DNA of 64,000 nt, taken from assembly GCA_037349105.1 (NCBI GenBank), contig JAYJMM010000019.1, positions 1,671,501 through 1,735,500 of the forward strand, given 5' to 3'. The DNA comes from Limnomonas spitsbergensis (lineage: Eukaryota > Chlorophyta > Chlorophyceae > Chlamydomonadales). A program made the position numbers and the translations under genes. The notes beneath the pieces were generated by a model. That model made no database searches, was not told where the DNA came from, and worked only from the letters and a program-made list of their open reading frames with translations. Positions 47,201 to 62,200 of this stretch are shown here, piece by piece (position 1 is the first letter of the stretch; the number at the start of each line of letters is the position of its first letter).

Positions 47201-50200
47201 CCAGCAGGAATCGACAGGGGGGGACCCTGGTGGGTAGTATGTCAGAAATGTAGGCAGCTGTTTCCTACGCCCCACTCCCCCAGCAGGAATCGACAGGGGG
47301 GGCCCTGGTGGGTAGTATGTCAGAAATGTAGGCAGCTGTTTCCTACGCCCCACTCCCCCAGCAGGAATCGACAGGGGGGCCCTGGTGGGTATTATGTCAG
47401 AAATGTAGGCAGCTGTTTCCTACGCCCCACTCCCCCAGCAGGAATCGACAGGGGGGCCCTGGTGGGTAGTATGTCAGAAATGTAGGTAGCTGTTTCCTAC
47501 GCCCCACTCCCCCAGCAGGAATCGGCAGGGGGGCCCTGGTGGGTAGTATGTCAGAAATGTAGGCAGCTGTTTCCTACGCCCCATTCCCCCAGCAGGAATC
47601 GACAGGGGGGCCCTGGTGGGTAGTATGTCAGAAATGTAGGCAGCTGTTTCCTACGCCCGACTCCCCCAGCAGGAATCGACAGGGGGGGACCCTGGTGGGT
47701 AGTATGTCAGAAATGTAGGCAGCTGTTTCCTACGCCCGACTCCCCCAGCAGGAATCGACAGGGGGGGCCTGGTGGGTAGTATGTCAGAAATGTAGGCAGC
47801 TGTTTCCTACGCCCCACTCCCCCAGCAGGAATCGACAGGGGGGCCCTGGTGGGTAGTATGTCAGAAATGTAGGCAGCTCTTTCCTACGCCCCACTCCCCC
47901 AGCAGGAATCGACAGGGGGGGCCTGGTGGGTAGTATGTCAGAAATGTAGGCAGCTGTTTCCTACGCCCCACTCCCCCAGCAGGAATCGACAGGGGGGGCC
48001 TGGTGGGTAGTATGTCAGAAATGTAGGCAGCTGTTTCCTACGCCCCACTCCCCCAGCAGGAATCGGCAGGGGGACCCTGGTGGGTAGTATGTCAGAAATG
48101 TAGGCAGCTGTTTCCTACGCCCCACTCCCCCAGCAGGAATCGACAGGGGGGGCCTGGTGGGTAGTATGTCAGAAATGTAGGTAGCTGATTCCTACGCCCC
48201 ACTCCCCCAGCAGGAATCGACAGGGGGGGCCTGGTGGGTAGTATGTCAGAAATGTAGGTAGCTGATTCCTACGCCCCACTCCCCCAGCAGGAATCGACAG
48301 GGGGGGCCTGGTGGGTAGTATGTCAGAAATGTAGGTAGCTGTTTCCTACGCCCCAATCCCCCAGCAGGAATCGACAGGGGGGCCCTGGTGGGTAGTATGT
48401 CTGAAATGTAGGCAGCTGTTTCCTACGCCCGACTCCCCCAGCAGGAATCGACAGGGGGGGACCCTGGTGGGTAGTATGTCAGAAATGTAGGCAGCTGTTT
48501 CCTACGCCCCACTCCCCCAGCAGGAATCGACAGGGGGGGCCCTGGTGGGTAGTATGTCAGAAATGTAGGCAGCTGTTTCCTACGCCCCACTCCCCCAGCA
48601 GGAATCGACAGGGGGGCCCTGGTGGGTAGTATGTCAGAAATGTAGGCAGCTGTTTCCTACGCCCCACTCCCCCAGCAGGAATCGACAGGGGGGGCCTGGT
48701 GGGTAGTATGTCAGAAATGTAGGCAGCTGTTTCCTACGCCCCACTCCCCCAGCAGGAATCGACAGGGGGGACCCTGGTGGGTAGTATGTCAGAAATGTAG
48801 GCAGCTGTTTCCTACGCCCCACTCCCCCAGCAGGAATCGACAGGGGGGGCCTGGTGGGTAGTATGTCAGAAATGTAGGCAGCTGTTTCCTACGCCCCACT
48901 CCCCCAGCAGGAATCGACAGGGGGGGCCCTGGTGGGTAGTATGTCAGAAATGTAGGCAGCTGTTTCCTACGCCCCACTCCCCCAGCAGGAATCGACAGGG
49001 GGGGCCTGGTGGGTAGTATGTCAGAAATGTAGGCAGCTGTTTCCTACGCCCCACTCCCCCAGCAGGAATCGACAGGGGGGACCCTGGTGGGTAGTATGTC
49101 AGAAATGTAGGTAGCTGATTCCTACGCCCCACTCCCCCAGCAGGAATCGACAGGGGGGGCCTGGTGGGTAGTATGTCAGAAATGTAGGCAGCTCTTTCCT
49201 ACGCCCCACTCCTGCAGCAGGAATCGACAGGGGGGGCCTGGTGGGTAGTATGTCAGAAATGTAGGTAGCTGATTCCTACGCCCCACTCCCCCAGCAGGAA
49301 TCGACAGGGGGGCCCTGGTGGGTAGTATGTCAGAAATGTAGGTAGCTGTTTCCTACGCCCCACTCCCCCAGCAGGAATCGACAGGGGGGCCCTGGTGGGT
49401 AGTATGTCAGAAATGTAGGTAGCTGATTCCTACGCCCCACTCCCCCAGCAGGAATCGACAGGGGGGCCCTGGTGGGTAGTATGTCAGAAATGTAGGTAGC
49501 TGTTTCCTACGCCCCACTCCCCCAGCAGGAATCGACAGGGGGACCCTGGTGGGTATTATGTCAGAAATGTAGGCAGCTGTTTCCTACGCCCCACTCCCCC
49601 AGCAGGAATCGACAGGGGGGCCCTGGTGGGTAGTATGTCAGAAATGTAGGTAGCTGTTTCCTACGCCCCACTCCCCCAGCAGGAATCGGCAGGGGGGACC
49701 CTGGTGGGTAGTATGTCAGAAATGTAGGTAGCTGTTTCCTACGCCCCACTCCCCCAGCAGGAATCGGCAGGGGGGACCCTGGTGGGTAGTATGTCAGAAA
49801 TGTAGGCAGCTCTTTCCTACGCCCCACTCCCCCAGCAGGAATCGACAGGGGGGACCCTGGTGGGTAGTATGTCAGAAATGTAGGCAGCTGTTTCCTACGC
49901 CCCACTCCCCCAGCAGGAATCGACAGGGGGGGCCTGGTAGGTAGTATGTCAGAAATGTAGGCAGCTGTTTCCTACGCCCCACTCCCCCAGCAGGAATCGA
50001 CAGGGGGAGCCTGGTGGGTAGTATGTCAGAAATGTAGGCAGCTGTTTCCTACGCCCTACTCCCTCAGCAGGAATCGGCAGGGGGGCCCTGGTGGGTAGTA
50101 TGTCAGAAATGTAGGCAGCTGTTTCCTACGCCCCACTCCCCCAGCAGGAATCGGCAGGGGGGCCCTGGTGGGTAGTATGTCAGAAATGTAGGTAGCTGTT

Positions 50201-53200
50201 TCCTACGCCCCACTCCCCCAGCAGGAATCGGCAGGGGGACCCTGGTGGGTATTATGTCAGAAATGTAGGTAGCTGTTTCCTACGCCCCACTCCCCCAGCA
50301 GGAATCGGCAGGGGGACCCTGGTGGGTATTATGTCAGAAATGTAGGCAGCTGTTTCCTACGCCCCACTCCCCCAGCAGGAATCGGCAGGGGGACCCTGGT
50401 GGGTATTATGTCAGAAATGTAGGTAGCTGTTTCCTACGCCCCACTCCCCCAGCAGGAATCGACAGGGGGGCCCTGGTGGGTAGTATGTCAGAAATGTAGG
50501 TAGCTGTTTCCTACGCCCCACTCCCCCAGCAGGAATCGGCAGGGGGGCCCTGGTGGGTAGTATGTCAGAAATGTAGGTAGCTGTTTCCTACGCCCCACTC
50601 CCCCAGCAGGAATCGGCAGGGGGGGCCCTGGTGGGTAGTATGTCAGAAATGTAGGCAGCTGTTTCCTACGCCCCACTCCCCCAGCAGGAATCGGCAGGGG
50701 GGCCCTGGTGGGTAGTATGTCAGAAATGTAGGTAGCTGTTTCCTACGCCCCACTCCCCCAGCAGGAATCGGCAGGGGGGCCCTGGTGGGTATTATGTCAG
50801 AAATGTAGGCAGCTGTTTCCTACGCCCCACTCCCCCAGCAGGAATCGGCAGGGGGGGCCCTGGTGGGTAGTATGTCAGAAATGTAGGTAGCTGTTTCCTA
50901 CGCCCCATTCCCCCAGCAGGAATCGACAGGGGGGCCCTGGTGGGTATTATGTCTGAAATGTAGGCAGCTGTTTCCTACGCCCCACTCCTGCAGCAGGAAT
51001 CGACAGGGGGACCCTGGTGGGTAGTATGTCAGAAATGTAGGCAGCTGTTTCCTACGCCCCACTCCCCCAGCAGGAATCGACAGGGGGGGCCTGGTGGGTA
51101 GTATGTCAGAAATGTAGGCAGCTGTTTCCTACGCCCCATTCCCCCAGCAGGAATCGGCAGGGGGGACCCTGGTGGGTAGTATGTCAGAAATGTAGGCAGC
51201 TGTTTCCTACGCCCCACTCCCCCAGCAGGAATCGACAGGGGGGGCCCTGGTGGGTAGTATGTCAGAAATGTAGGCAGCTGTTTCCTACGCCCCACTCCCC
51301 CAGCAGGAATCGACAGGGGGGGCCTGGTGGGTATTATGTCAGAAATGTAGGCAGCTGTTTCCTACGCCCCACTCCCCCAGCAGGAATCGGCAGGGGGGGC
51401 CCTGGTGGGTAGTATGTCAGAAATGTAGGTAGCTGTTTCCTACGCCCCATTCCCCCAGCAGGAATCGACAGGGGGGCCCTGGTGGGTATAATGTCTGAAA
51501 TGTAGGCAGCTGTTTCCTACGCCCGACTCCCCCAGCAGGAATCGACAGGGGGGACCTGGTGGGTAGTATGTCAGAAATGTAGGCAGCTGTTTCCTACGCC
51601 CCACTCCTGCAGCAGGAATCGACAGGGGGGCCCTGGTGGGTAGTATGTCAGAAATGTAGGCAGCTGTTTCCTACGCCCCACTCCCCCAGCAGGAATCGAC
51701 AGGGGGGACCCTGGTGGGTAGTATGTCAGAAATGTAGGTAGCTGTTTCCTACGCCCCACTCCCCCAGCAGGAATCGACAGGGGGGACCTTGGTGGGTAGT
51801 ATGTCAGAAATGTAGGCAGCTGTTTCCTACGCCCCACTCCCCCAGCAGGAATCGACAGGGGGGACCTGGTGGGTAGTATGTCAGAAATGTAGGCAGCTGT
51901 TTCCTACGCCCCACTCCCCCAGCAGGAATCGACAGGGGGGACCCTGGTGGGTAGTATGTCAGAAATGTAGGCAGCTGTTTCCTACGCCCCACTCCCCCAG
52001 CAGGAATCGACAGGGGGGACCCTGGTGGGTAGTATGTCAGAAATGTAGGCAGCTGTTTCCTACGCCCCACTCCCCCAGCAGGAATCGACAGGGGGGTCCT
52101 GGTGGGTAGTATGTCAGAAATGTAGGCAGCTGTTTCCTACGCCCCACTCCCCCAGCAGGAATCGGCAGGGGGGCCCTGGTGGGTAGTATGTCAGAAATGT
52201 AGGCAGCTGTTTCCTACGCCCCACTCCTGCAGCAGGAATCGACAGGGGGGGACCCTGGTGGGTAGTATGTCAGAAATGTAGGTAGCTGTTTCCTACGCCC
52301 CACTCCCCCAGCAGGAATCGACAGGGGGGGCCTGGTGGGTAGTATGTCAGAAATGTAGGCAGCTCTTTCCTACGCCCCACTCCCCCAGCAGGAATCGACA
52401 GGGGGGCCCTGGTGGGTAGTATGTCAGAAATGTAGGTAGCTGTTTCCTACGCCCCACTCCCCCAGCAGGAATCGACAGGGGGGGCCTGGTGGGTAGTATG
52501 TCAGAAATGTAGGCAGCTGTTTCCTACGCCCCACTCCCCCAGCAGGAATCGACAGGGGGGGCCTGGTGGGTAGTATGTCAGAAATGTAGGCAGCTGTTTC
52601 CTACGCCCCACTCCCCCAGCAGGAATCGACAGGGGGGGCCTGGTGGGTAGTATGTCAGAAATGTAGGCAGCTGTTTCCTACACCCCACTCCCCCAGCAGG
52701 AATCGACAGGGGGGGACCTGGTGGGTAGTATGTCAGAAATGTAGGCAGCTGTTTCCTACGCCCCACTCCCCCAGCAGGAATCGACAGGGGGGGCCTGGTG
52801 GGTAGTATGTCAGGAATGTAGGCAGCTGTTTCCTACGCCCCACTCCCCCAGCAGGAATCGACAGGGGGGGCCTGGTGGGTAGTATGTCAGAAATGTAGGC
52901 AGCTGTTTCCTACGCCCCACTCCCCCAGCAGGAATCGACAGGGGGGGCCTGGTGGGTAGTATGTCAGAAATGTAGGCAGCTGTTTCCTACGCCCCACTCC
53001 CCCAGCAGGAATCGACAGGGGGACCCTGGTGGGTAGTATGTCAGAAATGTAGGCAGCTGTTTCCTACGCCCCACTCCCCCAGCAGGAATCGACAGGGGGA
53101 CCCTGGTGGGTAGTATGTCAGAAATGTAGGTAGCTGTTTCCTACGCCCCACTTCCCCAGCAGGAATCGGCAGGGGGGGACCTGGTGGGTAGTATGTCAGA

Positions 53201-56200
53201 AATGTAGGCAGCTGTTTCCTACGCCCCACTCCCCCAGCAGGAATCGACAGGGGGGCCCTGGTGGGTAGTATGTCAGAAATGTAGGCAGCTGTTTCCTACG
53301 CCCCACTCCCCCAGCAGGAATCGACAGGGGGGACCTGGTGGGTAGTATGTCAGAAATGTAGGCAGCTGTTTCCTACGCCCCACTCCCCCAGCAGGAATCG
53401 ACAGGGGGGGCCTGGTGGGTAGTATGTCAGAAATGTAGGCAGCTGTTTCCTACGCCCCACTCCCCCAGCAGGAATCGACAGGGGGGGCCTGGTGGGTAGT
53501 ATGTCAGAAATGTAGGCAGCTCTTTCCTACGCCCCACTCCCCCAGCAGGAATCGACAGGGGGGACCTGGTGGGTAGTATGTCAGAAATGTAGGTAGCTGT
53601 TTCCTACGCCCCACTCCCCCAGCAGGAATCGACAGGGGGGGCCCTGGTGGGTAGTATGTCAGAAATGTAGGTAGCTGTTTCCTACGCCCCACTCCCCCAG
53701 CAGGAATCGACAGGGGGGGCCCTGGTGGGTAGTATGTCAGAAATGTAGGCAGCTGTTTCCTACGCCCCACTCCCCCAGCAGGAATCGACAGGGGGGCCCT
53801 GGTGGGTAGTATGTCAGAAATGTAGGTAGCTGATTCCTACGCCCCACTCCCCCAGCAGGAATCGACAGGGGGGGCCTGGTGGGTAGTATGTCAGAAATGT
53901 AGGCAGCTGTTTCCTACGCCCCACTCCCCCAGCAGGAATCGACAGGGGGGGCCTGGTGGGTAGTATGTCAGAAATGTAGGCAGCTGTTTCCTACGCCCCA
54001 CTCCCCCAGCAGGAATCGGCAGGGGGACCCTGGTGGGTAGTATGTCAGAAATGTAGGCAGCTGTTTCCTACGCCCCACTCCCCCAGCAGGAATCGACAGG
54101 GGGGGCCTGGTGGGTAGTATGTCAGAAATGTAGGTAGCTGATTCCTACGCCCCACTCCCCCAGCAGGAATCGACAGGGGGGGCCTGGTGGGTAGTATGTC
54201 AGAAATGTAGGTAGCTGATTCCTACGCCCCACTCCCCCAGCAGGAATCGACAGGGGGGGGCCTGGTGGGTAGTATGTCAGAAATGTAGGTAGCTGTTTCC
54301 TACGCCCCAATCCCCCAGCAGGAATCGACAGGGGGGCCCTGGTGGGTAGTATGTCTGAAATGTAGGCAGCTGTTTCCTACGCCCGACTCCCCCAGCAGGA
54401 ATCGACAGGGGGGGACCCTGGTGGGTAGTATGTCAGAAATGTAGGCAGCTGTTTCCTACGCCCCACTCCCCCAGCAGGAATCGACAGGGGGGGCCCTGGT
54501 GGGTAGTATGTCAGAAATGTAGGCAGCTGTTTCCTACGCCCCACTCCCCCAGCAGGAATCGACAGGGGGGCCCTGGTGGGTAGTATGTCAGAAATGTAGG
54601 CAGCTCTTTCCTACGCCCCACTCCCCCAGCAGGAATCGACAGGGGGGGCCTGGTGGGTAGTATGTCAGAAATGTAGGCAGCTGTTTCCTACGCCCCACTC
54701 CCCCAGCAGGAATCGACAGGGGGGACCCTGGTGGGTAGTATGTCAGAAATGTAGGCAGCTGTTTCCTACGCCCCACTCCCCCAGCAGGAATCGGCAGGGG
54801 GACCCTGGTGGGTAGTATGTCAGAAATGTAGGTAGCTGTTTCCTACGCCCCACTCCCCCAGCAGGAATCGACAGGGGGGGCCTGGTGGGTAGTATGTCAG
54901 AAATGTAGGCAGCTGTTTCCTACGCCCCACTCCCCCAGCAGGAATCGACAGGGGGGGCCCTGGTGGGTAGTATGTCAGAAATGTAGGCAGCTGTTTCCTA
55001 CGCCCCACTCCCCCAGCAGGAATCGACAGGGGGGGCCTGGTGGGTAGTATGTCAGAAATGTAGGCAGCTGTTTCCTACGCCCCACTCCCCCAGCAGGAAT
55101 CGACAGGGGGGACCCTGGTGGGTAGTATGTCAGAAATGTAGGTAGCTGATTCCTACGCCCCACTCCCCCAGCAGGAATCGACAGGGGGGGCCTGGTGGGT
55201 AGTATGTCAGAAATGTAGGCAGCTCTTTCCTACGCCCCACTCCTGCAGCAGGAATCGACAGGGGGGGCCTGGTGGGTAGTATGTCAGAAATGTAGGTAGC
55301 TGATTCCTACGCCCCACTCCCCCAGCAGGAATCGACAGGGGGGCCCTGGTGGGTAGTATGTCAGAAATGTAGGTAGCTGTTTCCTACGCCCCACTCCCCC
55401 AGCAGGAATCGACAGGGGGGCCCTGGTGGGTAGTATGTCAGAAATGTAGGTAGCTGATTCCTACGCCCCACTCCCCCAGCAGGAATCGACAGGGGGGCCC
55501 TGGTGGGTAGTATGTCAGAAATGTAGGTAGCTGTTTCCTACGCCCCACTCCCCCAGCAGGAATCGACAGGGGGACCCTGGTGGGTATTATGTCAGAAATG
55601 TAGGCAGCTGTTTCCTACGCCCCACTCCCCCAGCAGGAATCGACAGGGGGGCCCTGGTGGGTAGTATGTCAGAAATGTAGGTAGCTGTTTCCTACGCCCC
55701 ACTCCCCCAGCAGGAATCGGCAGGGGGGACCCTGGTGGGTAGTATGTCAGAAATGTAGGTAGCTGTTTCCTACGCCCCACTCCCCCAGCAGGAATCGGCA
55801 GGGGGGACCCTGGTGGGTAGTATGTCAGAAATGTAGGCAGCTCTTTCCTACGCCCCACTCCCCCAGCAGGAATCGACAGGGGGACCCTGGTGGGTAGTAT
55901 GTCAGAAATGTAGGCAGCTGTTTCCTACGCCCCACTCCCCCAGCAGGAATCGACAGGGGGGGCCTGGTGGGTAGTATGTCAGAAATGTAGGCAGCTGTTT
56001 CCTACGCCCCACTCCCCCAGCAGGAATCGACAGGGGGGGCCTGGTGGGTAGTATGTCAGAAATGTAGGCAGCTGTTTCCTACGCCCTACTCCCTCAGCAG
56101 GAATCGGCAGGGGGGCCCTGGTGGGTAGTATGTCAGAAATGTAGGCAGCTGTTTCCTACGCCCCACTCCCCCAGCAGGAATCGGCAGGGGGGCCCTGGTG

Positions 56201-59200
56201 GGTAGTATGTCAGAAATGTAGGTAGCTGTTTCCTACGCCCCACTCCCCCAGCAGGAATCGGCAGGGGGACCCTGGTGGGTATTATGTCAGAAATGTAGGT
56301 AGCTGTTTCCTACGCCCCACTCCCCCAGCAGGAATCGGCAGGGGGACCCTGGTGGGTATTATGTCAGAAATGTAGGCAGCTGTTTCCTACGCCCCACTCC
56401 CCCAGCAGGAATCGGCAGGGGGACCCTGGTGGGTATTATGTCAGAAATGTAGGTAGCTGTTTCCTACGCCCCACTCCCCCAGCAGGAATCGACAGGGGGG
56501 CCCTGGTGGGTAGTATGTCAGAAATGTAGGTAGCTGTTTCCTACGCCCCACTCCCCCAGCAGGAATCGGCAGGGGGGCCCTGGTGGGTAGTATGTCAGAA
56601 ATGTAGGTAGCTGTTTCCTACGCCCCACTCCCCCAGCAGGAATCGGCAGGGGGGGCCCTGGTGGGTAGTATGTCAGAAATGTAGGCAGCTGTTTCCTACG
56701 CCCCACTCCCCCAGCAGGAATCGGCAGGGGGGCCCTGGTGGGTAGTATGTCAGAAATGTAGGTAGCTGTTTCCTACGCCCCACTCCCCCAGCAGGAATCG
56801 GCAGGGGGGCCCTGGTGGGTATTATGTCAGAAATGTAGGCAGCTGTTTCCTACGCCCCACTCCCCCAGCAGGAATCGGCAGGGGGGGCCCTGGTGGGTAG
56901 TATGTCAGAAATGTAGGTAGCTGTTTCCTACGCCCCATTCCCCCAGCAGGAATCGACAGGGGGGCCCTGGTGGGTATTATGTCTGAAATGTAGGCAGCTG
57001 TTTCCTACGCCCCACTCCTGCAGCAGGAATCGACAGGGGGACCCTGGTGGGTAGTATGTCAGAAATGTAGGCAGCTGTTTCCTACGCCCCACTCCCCCAG
57101 CAGGAATCAACAGGGGGGGCCTGGTGGGTAGTATGTCAGAAATGTAGGCAGCTGTTTCCTACGCCCCATTCCCCCAGCAGGAATCGGCAGGGGGGACCCT
57201 GGTGGGTAGTATGTCAGAAATGTAGGCAGCTGTTTCCTACGCCCCACTCCTGCAGCAGGAATCGACAGGGGGGGCCCTGGTGGGTAGTATGTCAGAAATG
57301 TAGGCAGCTGTTTCCTACGCCCCACTCCCCCAGCAGGAATCGACAGGGGGGGCCTGGTGGGTATTATGTCAGAAATGTAGGCAGCTGTTTCCTACGCCCC
57401 ACTCCCCCAGCAGGAATCGGCAGGGGGGGCCCTGGTGGGTAGTATGTCAGAAATGTAGGTAGCTGTTTCCTACGCCCCATTCCCCCAGCAGGAATCAACA
57501 GGGGGGCCCTGGTGGGTATAATGTCTGAAATGTAGGCAGCTGTTTCCTACGCCCGACTCCCCCAGCAGGAATCGACAGGGGGGACCTGGTGGGTAGTATG
57601 TCAGAAATGTAGGCAGCTGTTTCCTACGCCCCACTCCTGCAGCAGGAATCGACAGGGGGGCCCTGGTGGGTAGTATGTCAGAAATGTAGGCAGCTGTTTC
57701 CTACGCCCCACTCCCCCAGCAGGAATCGACAGGGGGGACCCTGGTGGGTAGTATGTCAGAAATGTAGGTAGCTGTTTCCTACGCCCCACTCCCCCAGCAG
57801 GAATCGACAGGGGGGACCCTGGTGGGTAGTATGTCAGAAATGTAGGCAGCTGTTTCCTACGCCCCACTCCCCCAGCAGGAATCGACAGGGGGGACCTGGT
57901 GGGTAGTATGTCAGAAATGTAGGCAGCTGTTTCCTACGCCCCACTCCCCCAGCAGGAATCGACAGGGGGGACCCTGGTGGGTAGTATGTCAGAAATGTAG
58001 GCAGCTGTTTCCTACGCCCCACTCCCCCAGCAGGAATCGACAGGGGGGACCCTGGTGGGTAGTATGTCAGAAATGTAGGCAGCTGTTTCCTACGCCCCAC
58101 TCCCCCAGCAGGAATCGACAGGGGGGTCCTGGTGGGTAGTATGTCAGAAATGTAGGCAGCTGTTTCCTACGCCCCACTCCCCCAGCAGGAATCGGCAGGG
58201 GGGCCCTGGTGGGTAGTATGTCAGAAATGTAGGCAGCTGTTTCCTACGCCCCACTCCTGCAGCAGGAATCGACAGGGGGGGACCTGGTGGGTAGTATGTC
58301 AGAAATGTAGGTAGCTGTTTCCTACGCCCCACTCCCCCAGCAGGAATCGACAGGGGGGGCCTGGTGGGTAGTATGTCAGAAATGTAGGCAGCTGTTTCCT
58401 ACGCCCCACTCCCCCAGCAGGAATCGACAGGGGGGGCCTGGTGGGTAGTATGTCAGAAATGTAGGCAGCTGTTTCCTACGCCCCACTCCCCCAGCAGGAA
58501 TCGACAGGGGGGGCCTGGTGGGTAGTATGTCAGAAATGTAGGCAGCTGTTTCCTACGCCCCACTCCCCCAGCAGGAATCGACAGGGGGGGCCTGGTGGGT
58601 AGTATGTCAGAAATGTAGGCAGCTGTTTCCTACGCCCCACTCCCCCAGCAGGAATCGACAGGGGGGGACCTGGTGGGTAGTATGTCAGAAATGTAGGCAG
58701 CTGTTTCCTACGCCCCACTCCCCCAGCAGGAATCGACAGGGGGGGCCTGGTGGGTAGTATGTCAGAAATGTAGGCAGCTGTTTCCTACGCCCCACTCCCC
58801 CAGCAGGAATCGACAGGGGGGCCCTGGTGGGTAGTATGTCAGAAATGTAGGCAGCTGTTTCCTACGCCCCACTCCCCCAGCAGGAATCGACAGGGGGGAC
58901 CTGGTGGGTAGTATGTCAGAAATGTAGGCAGCTGTTTCCTACGCCCCACTCCCCCAGCAGGAATCGACAGGGGGGGCCTGGTGGGTAGTATGTCAGAAAT
59001 GTAGGCAGCTGTTTCCTACGCCCCACTCCCCCAGCAGGAATCGACAGGGGGGGCCTGGTGGGTAGTATGTCAGAAATGTAGGCAGCTCTTTCCTACGCCC
59101 CACTCCCCCAGCAGGAATCGACAGGGGGGACCCTGGTGGGTAGTATGTCAGAAATGTAGGCAGCTGTTTCCTACGCCCCACTCCCCCAGCAGGAATCGAC

Positions 59201-62200
59201 AGGGGGGGCCCTGGTGGGTAGTATGTCAGAAATGTAGGTAGCTGTTTCCTACGCCCCACTCCCCCAGCAGGAATCGACAGGGGGGCCCTGGTGGGTAGTA
59301 TGTCAGAAATGTAGGCAGCTGTTTCCTACGCCCCACTCCCCCAGCAGGAATCGACAGGGGGGTCCTGGTGGGTAGTATGTCAGAAATGTAGGCAGCTGTT
59401 TCCTACGCCCCACTCCCCCAGCAGGAATCGACAGGGGGACCCTGGTGGGTAGTATGTCAGAAATGTAGGCAGCTGTTTCCTACGCCCCACTCCCCCAGCA
59501 GGAATCGACAGGGGGGCCCTGGTGGGTATTATGTCAGAAATGTAGGTAGCTGTTTCCTACGCCCCACTCCCCCAGCAGGAATCGGCAGGGGGGGACCTGG
59601 TGGGTAGTATGTCAGAAATGTAGGCAGCTGTTTCCTACGCCCCACTCCCCCAGCAGGAATCGACAGGGGGGCCCTGGTGGGTAGTATGTCAGAAATGTAG
59701 GCAGCTGTTTCCTACGCCCCACTCCCCCAGCAGGAATCGACAGGGGGGACCTGGTGGGTAGTATGTCAGAAATGTAGGCAGCTGTTTCCTACGCCCCACT
59801 CCCCCAGCAGGAATCGACAGGGGGGGCCTGGTGGGTAGTATGTCAGAAATGTAGGCAGCTGTTTCCTACGCCCCACTCCCCCAGCAGGAATCGACAGGGG
59901 GGGCCTGGTGGGTAGTATGTCAGAAATGTAGGCAGCTCTTTCCTACGCCCCACTCCCCCAGCAGGAATCGACAGGGGGGACCTGGTGGGTAGTATGTCAG
60001 AAATGTAGGTAGCTGTTTCCTACGCCCCACTCCCCCAGCAGGAATCGACAGGGGGGGCCCTGGTGGGTAGTATGTCAGAAATGTAGGTAGCTGTTTCCTA
60101 CGCCCCACTCCCCCAGCAGGAATCGACAGGGGGGCCCTGGTGGGTAGTATGTCAGAAATGTAGGCAGCTGTTTCCTACGCCCCACTCCCCCAGCAGGAAT
60201 CGACAGGGGGGTCCTGGTGGGTAGTATGTCAGAAATGTAGGCAGCTGTTTCCTACGCCCCACTCCCCCAGCAGGAATCGACAGGGGGACCCTGGTGGGTA
60301 GTATGTCAGAAATGTAGGCAGCTGTTTCCTACGCCCCACTCCCCCAGCAGGAATCGACAGGGGGGCCCTGGTGGGTAGTATGTCAGAAATGTAGGTAGCT
60401 GTTTCCTACGCCCCGCTCCCCCAGCAGGAATCGACAGGGGGGGCCCTGGTGGGTAGTATGTCAGAAATGTAGGTAGCTGTTTCCTACGCCCCACTCCCCC
60501 AGCAGGAATCGACAGGGGGGGCCCTGGTGGGTAGTATGTCAGAAATGTAGGCAGCTGTTTCCTACGCCCCACTCCCCCAGCAGGAATCGACAGGGGGGAC
60601 CTGGTGGGTAGTATGTCAGAAATGTAGGTAGCTGTTTCCTACGCCCCGCTCCTGCAGCAGGAATCGACAGGGGGGGACCCTGGTGGGTATTATGTCAGAA
60701 ATGTAGGTAGCTGTTTCCTACGCCCCACTCCCCCAGCAGGAATCGACAGGGGGGGCCTGGTGGGTAGTATGTCAGAAATGTAGGTAGCTGTTTCCTACGC
60801 CCCACTCCCCCAGCAGGAATCGACAGGGGGGGCCTGGTGGGTAGTATGTCAGAAATGTAGGCAGCTCTTTCCTACGCCCCACTCCCTCAGCAGGAATCGA
60901 CAGGGGGGACCCTGGTGGGTAGTATGTCAGAAATGTAGGTAGCTGTTTCCTACGCCCCGCTCCCCCAGCAGGAATCGACAGGGGGGGCCCTGGTGGGTAG
61001 TATGTCAGAAATGTAGGTAGCTGTTTCCTACGCCCCACTCCCCCAGCAGGAATCGACAGGGGGGGCCCTGGTGGGTAGTATGTCAGAAATGTAGGCAGCT
61101 GTTTCCTACGCCCCACTCCCCCAGCAGGAATCGACAGGGGGGACCTGGTGGGTAGTATGTCAGAAATGTAGGTAGCTGTTTCCTACGCCCCGCTCCTGCA
61201 GCAGGAATCGACAGGGGGGGACCCTGGTGGGTAGTATGTCAGAAATGTAGGTAGCTGTTTCCTACGCCCCACTCCCCCAGCAGGAATCGGCAGGGGGGCC
61301 CTGGTGGGTAGTATGTCAGAAATGTAGGTAGCTGTTTCCTACGCCCCACTCCCCCAGCAGGAATCGACAGGGGGGGCCCTGGTGGGTAGTATGTCAGAAA
61401 TGTAGGTAGCTGTTTCCTACGCCCCACTCCCCCAGCAGGAATCGGCAGGGGGGGCCCTGGTGGGTAGTATGTCAGAAATGTAGGTAGCTGTTTCCTACGC
61501 CCCACTCCCCCAGCAGGAATCGACAGGGGGGACCCTGGTGGGTAGTATGTCAGAAATGTAGGCAGCTGTTTCCTACGCCCCACTCCCCCAGCAGGAATCG
61601 ACAGGGGGGCCCTGGTGGGTAGTATGTCAGAAATGTAGGCAGCTGTTTCCTACGCCCCACTCCCCCAGCAGGAATCGACAGGGGGGCCCTGGTGGGTAGT
61701 ATGTCAGAAATGTAGGTAGCTGTTTCCTACGCCCCACTCCCCCAGCAGGAATCGGCAGGGGGGCCCTGGTGGGTAGTATGTCAGAAATGTAGGTAGCTGT
61801 TTCCTACGCCCCACTCCCCCAGCAGGAATCGACAGGGGGGTCCTGGTGGGTAGTATGTCAGAAATGTAGGCAGCTGTTTCCTACGCCCCACTCCCCCAGC
61901 AGGAATCGACAGGGGGGGACCTGGTGGGTAGTATGTCAGAAATGTAGGCAGCTGTTTCCTACGCCCCACTCCCCCAGCAGGAATCGGCAGGGGGGCCCTG
62001 GTGGGTAGTATGTCAGAAATGTAGGTAGCTGTTTCCTACGCCCGACTCCCCCAGCAGGAATCGACAGGGGGGTCCTGGTGGGTAGTATGTCAGAAATGTA
62101 GGCAGCTGTTTCCTACGCCCCACTCCCCCAGCAGGAATCGACAGGGGGGGACCTGGTGGGTAGTATGTCAGAAATGTAGGCAGCTGTTTCCTACGCCCCA

